From: Thermoactinomycetaceae bacterium
GTDB lineage: Bacteria > Bacillota > Bacilli > Thermoactinomycetales > Thermoactinomycetaceae
Reading direction: 5' to 3'
Length of the DNA stretch: 63,965 nucleotides
Assembly: GCA_025449975.1 (NCBI GenBank)
Contig: JANWIG010000020.1
Coordinates: 1-63,965 of the forward strand
The position numbers and the translations under genes are program-made. Below are positions 1 to 9,200 of this stretch, piece by piece. How positions within the stretch are numbered: position 1 is the first letter of the stretch; the number at the start of each line of letters is the position of its first letter. The notes under the pieces were generated by a model. It ran no database searches, was not told the DNA's origin, and saw nothing but the letters and a program-made list of their open reading frames with translations.

Positions 1-3000
1 AATATTCCGCAGCTGGATGTGTTGATCAAAGGAATATTTGATAAAGAGCGATTTCTTGATCTTCTCCGCCATTTTATCCTATTCCAGACCGATGGCAAAC
101 AGATTTATAAGATCATTTCTGCTTATCATCAATATCATGCGACCAACAAAGCGGTTGAACGCACCTTTGTGGCGACAGATCCGCGAGGAGATCGGAAAAT
201 CGGGGTGATCTGGCATACCCAAGGTTCGGGGAAAAGTTTGTCGATGGTCTTTTATACCGGAAAGTTGGTGGCGGAGTTAAACAATCCGACGGTGGTTGTT
301 GTGACGGATCGCAATGATCTGGATGACCAGCTGTTTACCACTTTTAGTCGCTCCAAACCACTTTTGCGGCAAACGCCCAAGCAAGCCCACACGCGCCAGG
401 AGTTACGAGAGCTGTTATCGGTGGAAGCCGGAGGAATCGTCTTTACCACGATCCAAAAGTTTGCCCCCGAAGTGAAAGGGGATCAGATGCCCGTTTTAAC
501 CGATCGGCGCAATGTGATTGTGATTGTCGATGAAGCGCATCGCAGCCAATATGGTTTTGCTGCGGAAATGCGGGGCGACCGATCGCAGGCCGATATCAAG
601 TTTGGATTGGCGAAGTACATGCGGGATGCGCTCCCCAATGCCTCTTATATCGGATTTACGGGAACCCCGATCGAGCTAGCAGACAAAAATACGCCGGCGG
701 TCTTTGGGGACTATATCGATATCTACGATATGACGCGAGCGGTAGAGGATGGGACGACGGTCAAGATCTACTATGAAAGCCGCTTAGCCCTGCTCTCTCT
801 TCCGGAAAAAGTGAAGAAGGAAATCGATCAAACCTATCAACAGATGGCTGAGAATGAAGAGATGGATGAGCGGACGCAAAGCAAGCTCAAAGCGAAATTT
901 AGCCGTCTGGAAGCGTTGATCGGTTCAGAAAAAAGGCTCAAGCAGATCGCACCGGATATCGTCGCGCACTTTGAAACGAGACAAGAAGCGATTTTCGGTA
1001 AAGCGATGATCGTGACGATGTCGCGCCCGATTGCGGCGAGACTTTATGAGCAGATCATCCAGATCCGCCCCGAGTGGCATCATGAGGAGATCAGTCAAGG
1101 GATGATCAAAGTGGTGATGACCTCCAATGCCAACGACGATGAGCTGCTCAAGAAACATCATACGACCAAGCGGCAACGGGAACTGTTGGCGAGCCGGATG
1201 AAGGATGTCCATGATCCGCTGAAGATCGTCATCGTCTGCGATATGTGGCTGACGGGTTTTGATGTCCCCTGCTTACACACGATCTATGTCGATAAACCGA
1301 TGAAAGGGCACAACCTGATGCAGGCGATCGCACGGGTCAACCGCGTCTTTAAAGATAAGCCAGGGGGCTTGGTCGTTGACTATATCGGGATTGCCCCATC
1401 CTTAAAAGAAGCTCTCCGGCAATATACCCAAGCGGATCGGGAAATGACAGGGATCGATACCCAGCTCGCTGTCGATGTAATGAAAGAAAAGCATGACCTG
1501 TTGCAGGAGATGCTCCATGGGCATGATTATCGCGCTTATGCTACTGGAACGCCGAAACAGCGGGCGCAGACGATCGTCAGTACGGTCGATTATGTGCTGA
1601 GCTTGGGGCAAGAGGAGAAGAAACGGTTTATCAAGTTGGTGACGGAGCTGGCGCAAGCCTATGCGTTATGTGCGACGACACCAGAGGCCAAGGCACTCAA
1701 TGTCGAGATTGCTTTCTTTAAAGCGGTAAAAGCCGGAATTGTAAAAATGGTGGAGCCCGTGAGAAAGGTGAGACCGAGCCGCGTGATCACGGCGGAAATG
1801 AATCAGCTGATTTCCAAATCGATCATCACCGAAGGCGTGGTCGATATCTTATCTGAGGTTGGGCTCAATAAGCCAAACTTAGCGATCTTATCCGATGAAT
1901 TTTTGGAAGAGGTCAAAGGGCTTGAGCAGAAAAACTTGGCGGTCGAACTGTTGCACCGGCTGCTGAAGGATCGCATTCGTGTGATTTCGCGGCGAAACTT
2001 GGTTCAGTCGAAAAAGTTCTCCAAGTTACTCGAGGAAGCCATCGATAAATATTACAACCGGATCATCGACTCGACAGCGACGATCTTACAGCTGATCGAA
2101 GTGGCCAAAGAAGTCAATCAGTCCCAGAAGCGCGGGGAAGAGCTAGGCTTGTCCGAAGCGGAGGTCGCTTTTTATGATGCGCTGGCGAACAATCAGAATG
2201 CGCAAGAGCTGATGGGCAATCATGTCTTAAAGCAAATCGCCCAAGAGCTTACCTCGCTCCTACGCAAAAGCTTGACGATCGACTGGCATTTGAGGACCAG
2301 CGTGCAAGCCCAGATCCGTCTCAAGATCAAACGGCTGCTCCGAAAATATAGCTATCCACCGAAACAATCCAAGAAAGCCATGGAGATCATCGTGAAGCAA
2401 GCGGAGCTGATGTGCCAGTCGGATGAAGGGTTGTTGCAAGAGGAAACGGAGCAGGAGAAACCCGTAGAGCAGGTACAGGTAGAGGAGGCTGCGACGGAAG
2501 CTGCTGAAAGCAAAGAAGAGCGAGCCAAGCCTGCTGCCGAGCAGCCAAACGCGGTTCAACAGACAGAGCCCCTTCTCTCCATCCACCCGCGGAGCGATGA
2601 ATCGGTGGAAGAGAGCCCGTGTGAGTATGAGGATCGTCCGTCCAAAACTCTTTTGGTCGCAGAAGAGGATCGCACATGGATCGAATTGATTCACCCCTCT
2701 TATCAAGAGGTTGTATGGCAGATGGTCTCCGCCGGTGTTCCTCGACCAGAAGTGGGCTATGAATGGATGGAAAACGATGAGATTATCGCGGAAGCAGAGC
2801 TGGTCTGGCCAGAACAAAAAATTTGCGTGCTGACTCCTGCGCAAAGTGAAGATCGGGATGTGATTCAGCAGAGAGGATGGACGGTTTGGGATCTGCCGAG
2901 CGATCATGGGGAGCAGGTCGATTGGTTCCGTTTATGGCAGGAGCAAATGCAACCAAAAAGCGCTCAGCGAGTGGTTGCTAACAGCCATAAGGAGATCAAA

Positions 3001-3249
3001 GAACAGCTCTATGTGGAGCTATCCAATGCGACTTATTGCCTTGAGCAGTATGAGGACGACTCGATTCAGGTTTACCGTGTCGCTGAGCAGGGCTTAAAAA
3101 AGAAACTAAAACTCGCCAAATTGATCCTGCGCAAAGTGATTAAAGAGAAGAACCTGGATATTCCTCTCTATCACGCCTCAGGAACGGTGAAAGATACACC
3201 CACATTGGGGAGAGAAGTGATCAGGGAGCTAAAAAAATTAGAAGGATAA
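1..3249 (+). CDS. hsdR: Type I restriction enzyme subunit R (HsdR), 5'-truncated by the window
   Basis: Motor and nuclease subunit of a type I restriction-modification complex, which translocates and cuts unmodified DNA. The frame is open from base 1, so the N-terminal nuclease domain lies upstream. Seen here: the HsdR motif [15 protein letters not shown], Walker A HTQGSGKS near residue 65 (counted from the ATG at 19), DEAH box DEAHRSQYG near 170, motif III GFTGTP, and motifs [18 protein letters not shown] and QAIARVNR. After the usual helical C-terminus there is a Glu/Ala-rich linker (about 800-870) and roughly 200 extra residues, making the protein longer than typical HsdR. The hsdM and hsdS partners are not in the window. 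The function of the extension is unknown. Confidence 0.93.
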   Translation, partial: NIPQLDVLIKGIFDKERFLDLLRHFILFQTDGKQIYKIISAYHQYHATNKAVERTFVATDPRGDRKIGVIWHTQGSGKSLSMVFYTGKLVAELNNPTVVVVTDRNDLDDQLFTTFSRSKPLLRQTPKQAHTRQELRELLSVEAGGIVFTTIQKFAPEVKGDQMPVLTDRRNVIVIVDEAHRSQYGFAAEMRGDRSQADIKFGLAKYMRDALPNASYIGFTGTPIELADKNTPAVFGDYIDIYDMTRAVEDGTTVKIYYESRLALLSLPEKVKKEIDQTYQQMAENEEMDERTQSKLKAKFSRLEALIGSEKRLKQIAPDIVAHFETRQEAIFGKAMIVTMSRPIAARLYEQIIQIRPEWHHEEISQGMIKVVMTSNANDDELLKKHHTTKRQRELLASRMKDVHDPLKIVIVCDMWLTGFDVPCLHTIYVDKPMKGHNLMQAIARVNRVFKDKPGGLVVDYIGIAPSLKEALRQYTQADREMTGIDTQLAVDVMKEKHDLLQEMLHGHDYRAYATGTPKQRAQTIVSTVDYVLSLGQEEKKRFIKLVTELAQAYALCATTPEAKALNVEIAFFKAVKAGIVKMVEPVRKVRPSRVITAEMNQLISKSIITEGVVDILSEVGLNKPNLAILSDEFLEEVKGLEQKNLAVELLHRLLKDRIRVISRRNLVQSKKFSKLLEEAIDKYYNRIIDSTATILQLIEVAKEVNQSQKRGEELGLSEAEVAFYDALANNQNAQELMGNHVLKQIAQELTSLLRKSLTIDWHLRTSVQAQIRLKIKRLLRKYSYPPKQSKKAMEIIVKQAELMCQSDEGLLQEETEQEKPVEQVQVEEAATEAAESKEERAKPAAEQPNAVQQTEPLLSIHPRSDESVEESPCEYEDRPSKTLLVAEEDRTWIELIHPSYQEVVWQMVSAGVPRPEVGYEWMENDEIIAEAELVWPEQKICVLTPAQSEDRDVIQQRGWTVWDLPSDHGEQVDWFRLWQEQMQPKSAQRVVANSHKEIKEQLYVELSNATYCLEQYEDDSIQVYRVAEQGLKKKLKLAKLILRKVIKEKNLDIPLYHASGTVKDTPTLGREVIRELKKLEG

Positions 3250-3303
3250 GCATGTAGCTGTTGGAAGGCATTTTTCTGCATCTAGAAGGGGAAGGGGAGA
3301 GAG

Positions 3304-5403
3304 ATGAGCATTGTTGCCATTCAGGATACGTTTTTGGAGTCCTTTTCGAAGCTACCAAAGGCAGAACAAAGACGTACTCGCAAAATGATTGATCTTTTGC
3401 GGACGCAACCCGCTTCGAGGGGATTAAATTTGGAGCGTTGTAAAGGAACCTTGGATCCCAAAGTCTACTCCGTGCGTGTAAGTCAGCATTACCGGACGAT
3501 TGCGATTCGCCCAGACGGTGAGGATGTCATTCTCCTCGTTTGGGTGGATCACCACGATGAAGCGTATCGTTGGGCGATGCGAAAGCGATTTGCGGTCAAT
3601 CCCAAGACGGGACTTCTGCAAATGTGGACAGGAGCAAAAACGTTCCAGCCCACACCACCAGAGCCAGAGTCTTCCTTGTTATTTGCCGCGTATACGGATG
3701 AACAGCTTCTGAATATTGGGCTTCCCAAGGAGCAGCTGTCATTAGTAAGAAGCATTCGAAATGAGTCGGAGTTTGCCCAATGTAAAAAAGATCTTCCTGT
3801 CGATACGGTGGAGTATCTTTCCTTCTTGCTTCAGGGCGAACCGTATGAAGAAGTACTTGCGCTTGCCCAAGAAAACCAAAAAGGTCCAGCACAAAAGATG
3901 ACCTTTGCGGAAGCGGTCGCCAATCCACAAGCGAGTCGCCATATCGCGATGATTACGTCGGATGAACAATTGACGGAGATCTTGGATCAACCATTGGATC
4001 GCTGGCGGGTTTTTCTCCATCCCAGCCAAAAGGAGCTAGTCGAGAGGCAATATAACGGGCCTGTCCGCGTGCTCGGTGGTGCTGGAACAGGAAAGACCGT
4101 CGTGGCGATGCATCGCGCTCGGCAACTTGTCCGCAACCTGCTGGACAAAAAGGAGAGAGTACTCGTCACCACCTATACCGTCACGCTCGCTAACAATATT
4201 CGTGAAGTGCTCGCTACGATGTGTACGGCTGAAGAGATGGAGCGGATTGAAGTGCAATCGATCGACAGCCTCGCCAAAGAGATCGTGGAAAAAGCATCCG
4301 GTCGCCGCATCTGGCGGGTGGGGAGTGAGGATAAGAAGCTCAAAGCGATCTGGGAGAAAGCGATGGCGAAGTTTCAGTGGACGGAGCGTGATCTTTCCTT
4401 TTTGAAAAACGAGTATGAGCGCGTGATTCAGCAAAGTGGTGTAGAAACGTGGGCGCAATATCTGGATACGACCCGCGTCGGAAGGAAAAGGCGGATCTCC
4501 CGTGCCGAACGGAAAAAGATTTGGGATACGATCGTGGAAGTTCGCTCGCTGATGGAACAGAAAAACCTATACGAATATACCGATGTTCTCCGCAAGGCAC
4601 GGATCTGGCTGGAGGAACATCCAGATCGTACGACATTCGTCTACCGTTCCGCCATCGTCGATGAAGCACAAGATTTCCATCCCGAAGGGTTTCGGTTGAT
4701 TCGTGCGCTCGTTCCTGAAAACAAGAATGATCTCTTTATCGTCGGGGATGCTCACCAGCGGATTTATTCGCGCCAGGTTGTTTTAGGAAGATGTGGGATC
4801 AATATCCGGGGACGACGTTCAAAGCGGCTGCGAATCAACTATCGGACGACGGAGCAGATTCGGAGAAAAGGGTTGGAATTTATCGAGCATCTTACCTTTG
4901 ATGATCTCGATGGCGGAAAAGATCTGGGCAAGGATATTTCCCTCCTAGCGGGAGAGGTTCCCAAGATCGAAAACTTTACGACATCCCGAAAAGAAAAAGG
5001 CTTTGTTGTTGAAAAAGTGAAGGAGCTTATCGATCAGGGTTTTCGCGCCAGTGAGATCGCGATTTTAGCTCGCTTCAATCACATTGCCGATGATTATATC
5101 CGTGAGCTGGCGAAGCATCGGATCAAAGCGAAAAAGCTCTCTCCCAATATGACCAAAGCAGCGGAAGAAATTCAGTGTGGAACGATGCACAATAGCAAGG
5201 GATTGGAGTTTCGCGTGGTCTTTCTCGTGGAGATCAATGAAGAGAATGTTCCCCCCGAATGGTTGCTGGAGCGAACGGAGGATGAAGAAGAGAGACAAGA
5301 GTTGATCAAACAAGAACGATCGCTGATCTATGTGGCAACGACGAGAGCCCGAGAAAAAGTATTTATCACTTCCTGTGGTGCCCCCTCTAAATTATTGTCC
5401 TAA
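3304..5403 (+). CDS. UvrD/Rep-type helicase with N-terminal RelE/ParE-like domain
   Basis: Superfamily 1 ATP-dependent DNA helicase of about 700 residues. Residues 1-100 resemble the RelE/ParE toxin fold: short helices, then VYSVRVSQHYRTIAI and VILLVWVDHHDEAY. The helicase core has Walker A GGAGTGKT near residue 257, Walker B VDEAQD near 452, the Q/R motif GDAHQRIYSR, and C-terminal motifs MHNSKGLEF and YVATTRAREKV. The ATG follows a purine-rich ribosome site 54 bases after hsdR on the same strand, so co-transcription is likely. The RelE-like part probably serves as a nucleic-acid or ribosome-binding module, or as a linked effector; that is inference. Position beside hsdR suggests a defence or repair role. 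Confidence 0.85.
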   Translation: MSIVAIQDTFLESFSKLPKAEQRRTRKMIDLLRTQPASRGLNLERCKGTLDPKVYSVRVSQHYRTIAIRPDGEDVILLVWVDHHDEAYRWAMRKRFAVNPKTGLLQMWTGAKTFQPTPPEPESSLLFAAYTDEQLLNIGLPKEQLSLVRSIRNESEFAQCKKDLPVDTVEYLSFLLQGEPYEEVLALAQENQKGPAQKMTFAEAVANPQASRHIAMITSDEQLTEILDQPLDRWRVFLHPSQKELVERQYNGPVRVLGGAGTGKTVVAMHRARQLVRNLLDKKERVLVTTYTVTLANNIREVLATMCTAEEMERIEVQSIDSLAKEIVEKASGRRIWRVGSEDKKLKAIWEKAMAKFQWTERDLSFLKNEYERVIQQSGVETWAQYLDTTRVGRKRRISRAERKKIWDTIVEVRSLMEQKNLYEYTDVLRKARIWLEEHPDRTTFVYRSAIVDEAQDFHPEGFRLIRALVPENKNDLFIVGDAHQRIYSRQVVLGRCGINIRGRRSKRLRINYRTTEQIRRKGLEFIEHLTFDDLDGGKDLGKDISLLAGEVPKIENFTTSRKEKGFVVEKVKELIDQGFRASEIAILARFNHIADDYIRELAKHRIKAKKLSPNMTKAAEEIQCGTMHNSKGLEFRVVFLVEINEENVPPEWLLERTEDEEERQELIKQERSLIYVATTRAREKVFITSCGAPSKLLS

Positions 5404-5566
5404 AAGAAAAAACGTGAAAGGGGGGATGTCTGGAAAGCAAACGAACACTTGCGAGATGGAGGAAGTGCCAGCTTCTGATCCATCGAAATCCTGCTTTCAC
5501 TTGCGCCAACAAGTAAAAGCAGGGGTGCGCCATCGCCAAATGGCTGCACCAATCGATTTATTTTCT
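5404..5566 (+). other. Intergenic stretch with three tandem stem-loops; possible structured RNA
   Basis: No convincing gene here. Three stem-loops follow each other. H1 pairs 5455-5460 with 5479-5484 and contains GAAG-TGCCAG-CTTC. H2 pairs 5490-5503 with 5510-5523 with one C-A mismatch and loop CGCCAA. H3 pairs 5524-5533 with 5540-5550 with one bulge and the same CGCCAA loop. H2 could act as terminator for the upstream helicase gene, but no T-run follows. Identical hexaloops in two adjacent hairpins suggest an RNA-level function rather than termination alone. No match to a known RNA family could be recognised. Confidence 0.4.
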
Positions 5567-5635
5567 CGCGCAAAGAGTTCGTTAAAAAACATCCCCAAAA
5601 AAGACCCTTCTCTTATTGTACGAACTCTTTGCGCG
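5567..5635. repeat. Perfect 16-bp inverted repeat with 37-base spacer
   Basis: Bases 5567-5582 are the exact reverse complement of 5620-5635 (arm CGCGCAAAGAGTTCGT). It lies just upstream of the small DUF3862-like gene. It could fold as a long hairpin in a leader transcript, serve as a protein-binding site, or be a relic of a small mobile sequence. No T-run follows, so it is not a standard terminator. Confidence 0.6.
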
Positions 5636-5681
5636 CTATTCAAGTTTCGTCATAGGAAAAGCGCACAGGGGGTAAGAAAAG

Positions 5682-6131
5682 ATGAAAAAATGGTTAATGG
5701 GATTTGGAATCTTTTTGATCATCGCAGCGATCGTCGGGGCAATCCAAGATAGGGAGGAAACAGAGTCCGCAGCCGAAACAACGACAACGACCTCATCGAA
5801 AAGTTCGATCGAAGGAACCAGTAGTTACGATTTCTCTTCCTCATCCGTAGAGCGACAAGAGGAGGAGCAGACAGAGAAACAGACCGTGGAGGAGACGGTA
5901 GAAGAGGAAGACAATGAAGTGACCATGGAGGAATATAAAAAGATAAAAAATGGAATGAGTTACGAAGAAGTGGTCGAGATCATCGGTTTCGAAGGAACCG
6001 AGATGAGTTCCAACGAACTAGCTGGAATTAAAACCATTATGTACTCATGGCAAAATGCGGATGGCTCCAATATGAATGCGATGTTTCAAAATAATAAATT
6101 GAACAGCAAAGCGCAGTTTGGTTTAAAATAG
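5682..6131 (+). CDS. Small membrane-anchored or secreted DUF3862/SmpA-OmlA-like protein
   Basis: 149-residue protein. An N-terminal hydrophobic segment (residues 3-21) follows MKK and is followed by a Ser/Thr/Glu-rich low-complexity linker (about 25-85). The C-terminal 65 residues fit the DUF3862/SmpA-OmlA pattern: EEYKKIKNGMSYEEVVEIIG, then a YSWQNADGSNMNAMF strand and the end FQNNKLNSKAQ. Family members sit at the cell surface and bind proteins or envelope components; the exact function here is unknown. Start is supported by GGGGG 9 bases upstream. A decayed paralog lies at 11595-11846, on the other side of the large helicase gene, so this sequence was duplicated locally. Confidence 0.75.
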   Translation: MKKWLMGFGIFLIIAAIVGAIQDREETESAAETTTTTSSKSSIEGTSSYDFSSSSVERQEEEQTEKQTVEETVEEEDNEVTMEEYKKIKNGMSYEEVVEIIGFEGTEMSSNELAGIKTIMYSWQNADGSNMNAMFQNNKLNSKAQFGLK

Positions 6132-6139
6132 AGGAAACG

Positions 6140-6176
6140 AAGCCCTACCTTATTCAGATAGGTAGGGCTTATTTTC
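6140..6176 (+). terminator. Terminator after the DUF3862-like gene
   Basis: Eleven-base arms AAGCCCTACCT and AGGTAGGGCTT around a 9-base loop, followed by ATTTTCT. A decayed form of the same hairpin follows the related pseudogene at about 11855-11880. Confidence 0.8.
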
Positions 6177-6271
6177 TAGAATGGAAGGATTTATTTATTG
6201 TGGATTATCACCTTAATAAAGAGTTGTTTGTAGTATCTTTATAATAGATATCTAAAATGGTGGTGAAGAAG

Positions 6272-9200
6272 ATGGTTCAAGTACAGGATCGGGTTCAGAT
6301 CAAGTTGAACAATTGGAAAGCGGGATTGATCAACTTAACGAAACGAAATCCGTTATTAAAATTCCCAGAAAGGGGGAATCATGTCCAATTTCATATTCCT
6401 TCGGTCGACCTCTTATTTGAGCGATTGTTGCACGGTCAGCGTTTACAAGTAAATGAGCTAGTAGACCTCGAAAAATATAAGCTTAAATCAAAGAAAAAGG
6501 ATTCTTCTCTGATCGAAGAGCCACCGTTGGAAGACCGAGAAAAGCAAGAGGAAGAAGAGAGAAGGAAAGAAGTTATTAGAAGATTGGAACGTCAATTAAA
6601 TCGAATACGCTTAGATGCAAAAAGCGCTCTTGAGGAAAGAGGGGTACATACTCTCTACCTAGCGTTTGGATTCTTACATTGGAAAGAAGCGGAAAACAGT
6701 GATATTAAACTGAAATCGCCGCTTCTCCTGATGCCTGTTGGGCTTTGGCGTAGGTCATCAAGAGATGCCTATATGATCGAAAGAACAGGAGACGATGTTA
6801 TTTTTAATCCCTCCTTGATCCAAAAGCTGAAAAATGATTTTGGGATGGATTTGCCAGAAATCGAAGATGAGCAAGAAATTGGATCGGTTAGCCAATTTTT
6901 GGAGAAATATAAAAAAACTTATTTCAATGAGTTAGACGATGCCAGTGTTCATCTTGATGTTTTTTTGTCCAAATTTGAATTTCGATCACTGGTTATGTAT
7001 AAAGAACTTGAAGAATATGGAGAAATGTTTGGGCAGCATCCGATGATTCAAAGTCTGTCTGGAGTAGAAAATTCTGCTGTTATCAATCAAGATTATAAAG
7101 AGATCCGTATAGGAGACTATGAAAAAAGCAATCCATCGGAGGACTCTTTTCAAATTTTGGATGCGGATTCCAGTCAGCAGGAAGCGATTTTGGCAGCTAA
7201 AAACGGACTGAGCTTTATCATGCATGGACCACCTGGGACTGGGAAGAGTCAGACGATTGCCAATATCATCGCTGAGTGTCTAGCAGCTGGAAAACGCGTC
7301 TTATTTGTCAGTGAAAAGTTGGCAGCATTAGAAGTGGTAAAAAGGCGGTTAGAACAACAAAAACTCGGCGATTTTTGTTTGGAATTGCATAGTGATAAGA
7401 CAAATAAAAAGTCCGTACTTAATGAGTTAGAGCGAGTACTCTTACTTAAACGATCACCGAAATATAAGGAGATGCCTTTTCATGTCTTGGATCATACCAA
7501 AGCGAAGTTAAACCAATATGTAGATGAATTACATATGCCCATGAAACCACTGGATGTCTCCGTTTTTCAGATTCATGGTGAAATTGCCAAATTAGACGAG
7601 TTGCCTGATCTTCAATTTGAATTCTCGCAGATCAAAAAGATAACAAAAGGTCAGTTAGAGATCATAAAAGATCTGTTAAACCAGCTTGACCAACAAAAAA
7701 AGATTTTTAGTCAAGAGGATCGTCATCGTTGGAAAGATACGAAGCTAAAGCGATTTAGTTTGGAGATGCAAGGAAATATTAAGTCTAAATTTACCCAATT
7801 TGCGAATTGGATGGATGGATTATCCCATCACTTACAAAATGTTTATCGCTTCATGGGCGTAGACTGGGAACAAAATTTAAAAGTGATTCCCCACGTACTT
7901 GAGTATGATCGATTCATCGATGAAAGGCAGCCATTTCCCCGGGGCTGGCTGGTGGAACCGACATTTGCAACGATGAATGAAGTAGAAAAAAACCTTTCTG
8001 ATCATATGAAGCGGTTCCATGAGTATGCTCAGCTGGCTGAGACGCTTAAAGGGAAGTATCGCTTGGATATTTTACAAGAAGATCTGGAGCAGCTTTATTT
8101 TCAACTGACGACCAAGCATAGAGATATATGGGAAAAATATACAAAAGAGTCTTTATTCACTCAGCTGTTTGCAAAAGAAACAGAGATCAAACAGCAGTTG
8201 GGCAAATTAGTAGAGTTAATTACGAGATTGGAGCAATTACAAGCAAATATAGTAGAAAAAATCGATTTTGAAATTGGAGATAACGATATAGACAGATTAG
8301 AATGTTTGGGATTGGCACTAAAATGTTTACGACAAGCGTCTAAGCCTACTTCCATTTGGTTTGATCCCAATCGAAAGGAAGAGTTATTCAAAGTCTATAA
8401 TGAAGCGGAACGTTTCGTCACAGAATTTGTCGAGGAAAAAGAAGAGATCGATCAGAAGTATGACCGTCCATTCCTATCTGAAGATATAGAGGGATTAAAA
8501 AAGCGTTTTGTGATGAACTATTCGTCTTTCTTCCGTTACTTTAAAGGCGCTTACTATGAAGATCAGAAGCTGATCCGTTATCATCGTAAAAATCCAAAAT
8601 TTTCATATGGAGAAGCTTTGCGAGAATTAAAGATCGCAGGGCGTGTACTTGAAAAAGAGAAATTATTTCCAGAAAAAGAAAAGCGTTGGAAAGCGGTGTT
8701 AGGAGCTCGATATCAAGGTACCGAAACCAATTGGGCAGAATTAAAAGACCAGATTCAAAATATCACAAAGCTGATTGCATCCTTGCATGGAGCGGACTTA
8801 GCTACATTTAAGATCCAATTGCAAGAAGTAAGTCAGGCGATGGTGTTGGAAACAGCGCGTCTATCTGATCAGTTAGCGGATACACTGGCACAATTTGAAC
8901 AAACTTGGCTGCAGATCACGAAGTATTTTACCTTGCAATCACCATTTAAAGATAAAAAAATGAATCTTGCGGAATTGAAAGAGAGAATCATTTTGTTGCG
9001 GCAAACGTTGGATGACGTTTTCCAAGTTAAAGAACGGGTGGCTGCTAATTATCGGGGATTAGGACAAAAGGATTATTTTGAATTGGTCAACGAGCTAGGG
9101 GAATTGAAAAGGCTTCAGAAAATGACAAAACAGATTCGCTCTGAAGGTGCTCTCTTTTCTCGTTTATATGGAGAACTTTACAAGGAATTTGAAACCGATT

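Noticed and set aside
5330-5752. A 140-codon plus-strand open frame across the end of the UvrD-type gene and the hairpin region
   Set aside because: It overlaps two better-supported genes, crosses the hairpins, and its translation shows no family feature.
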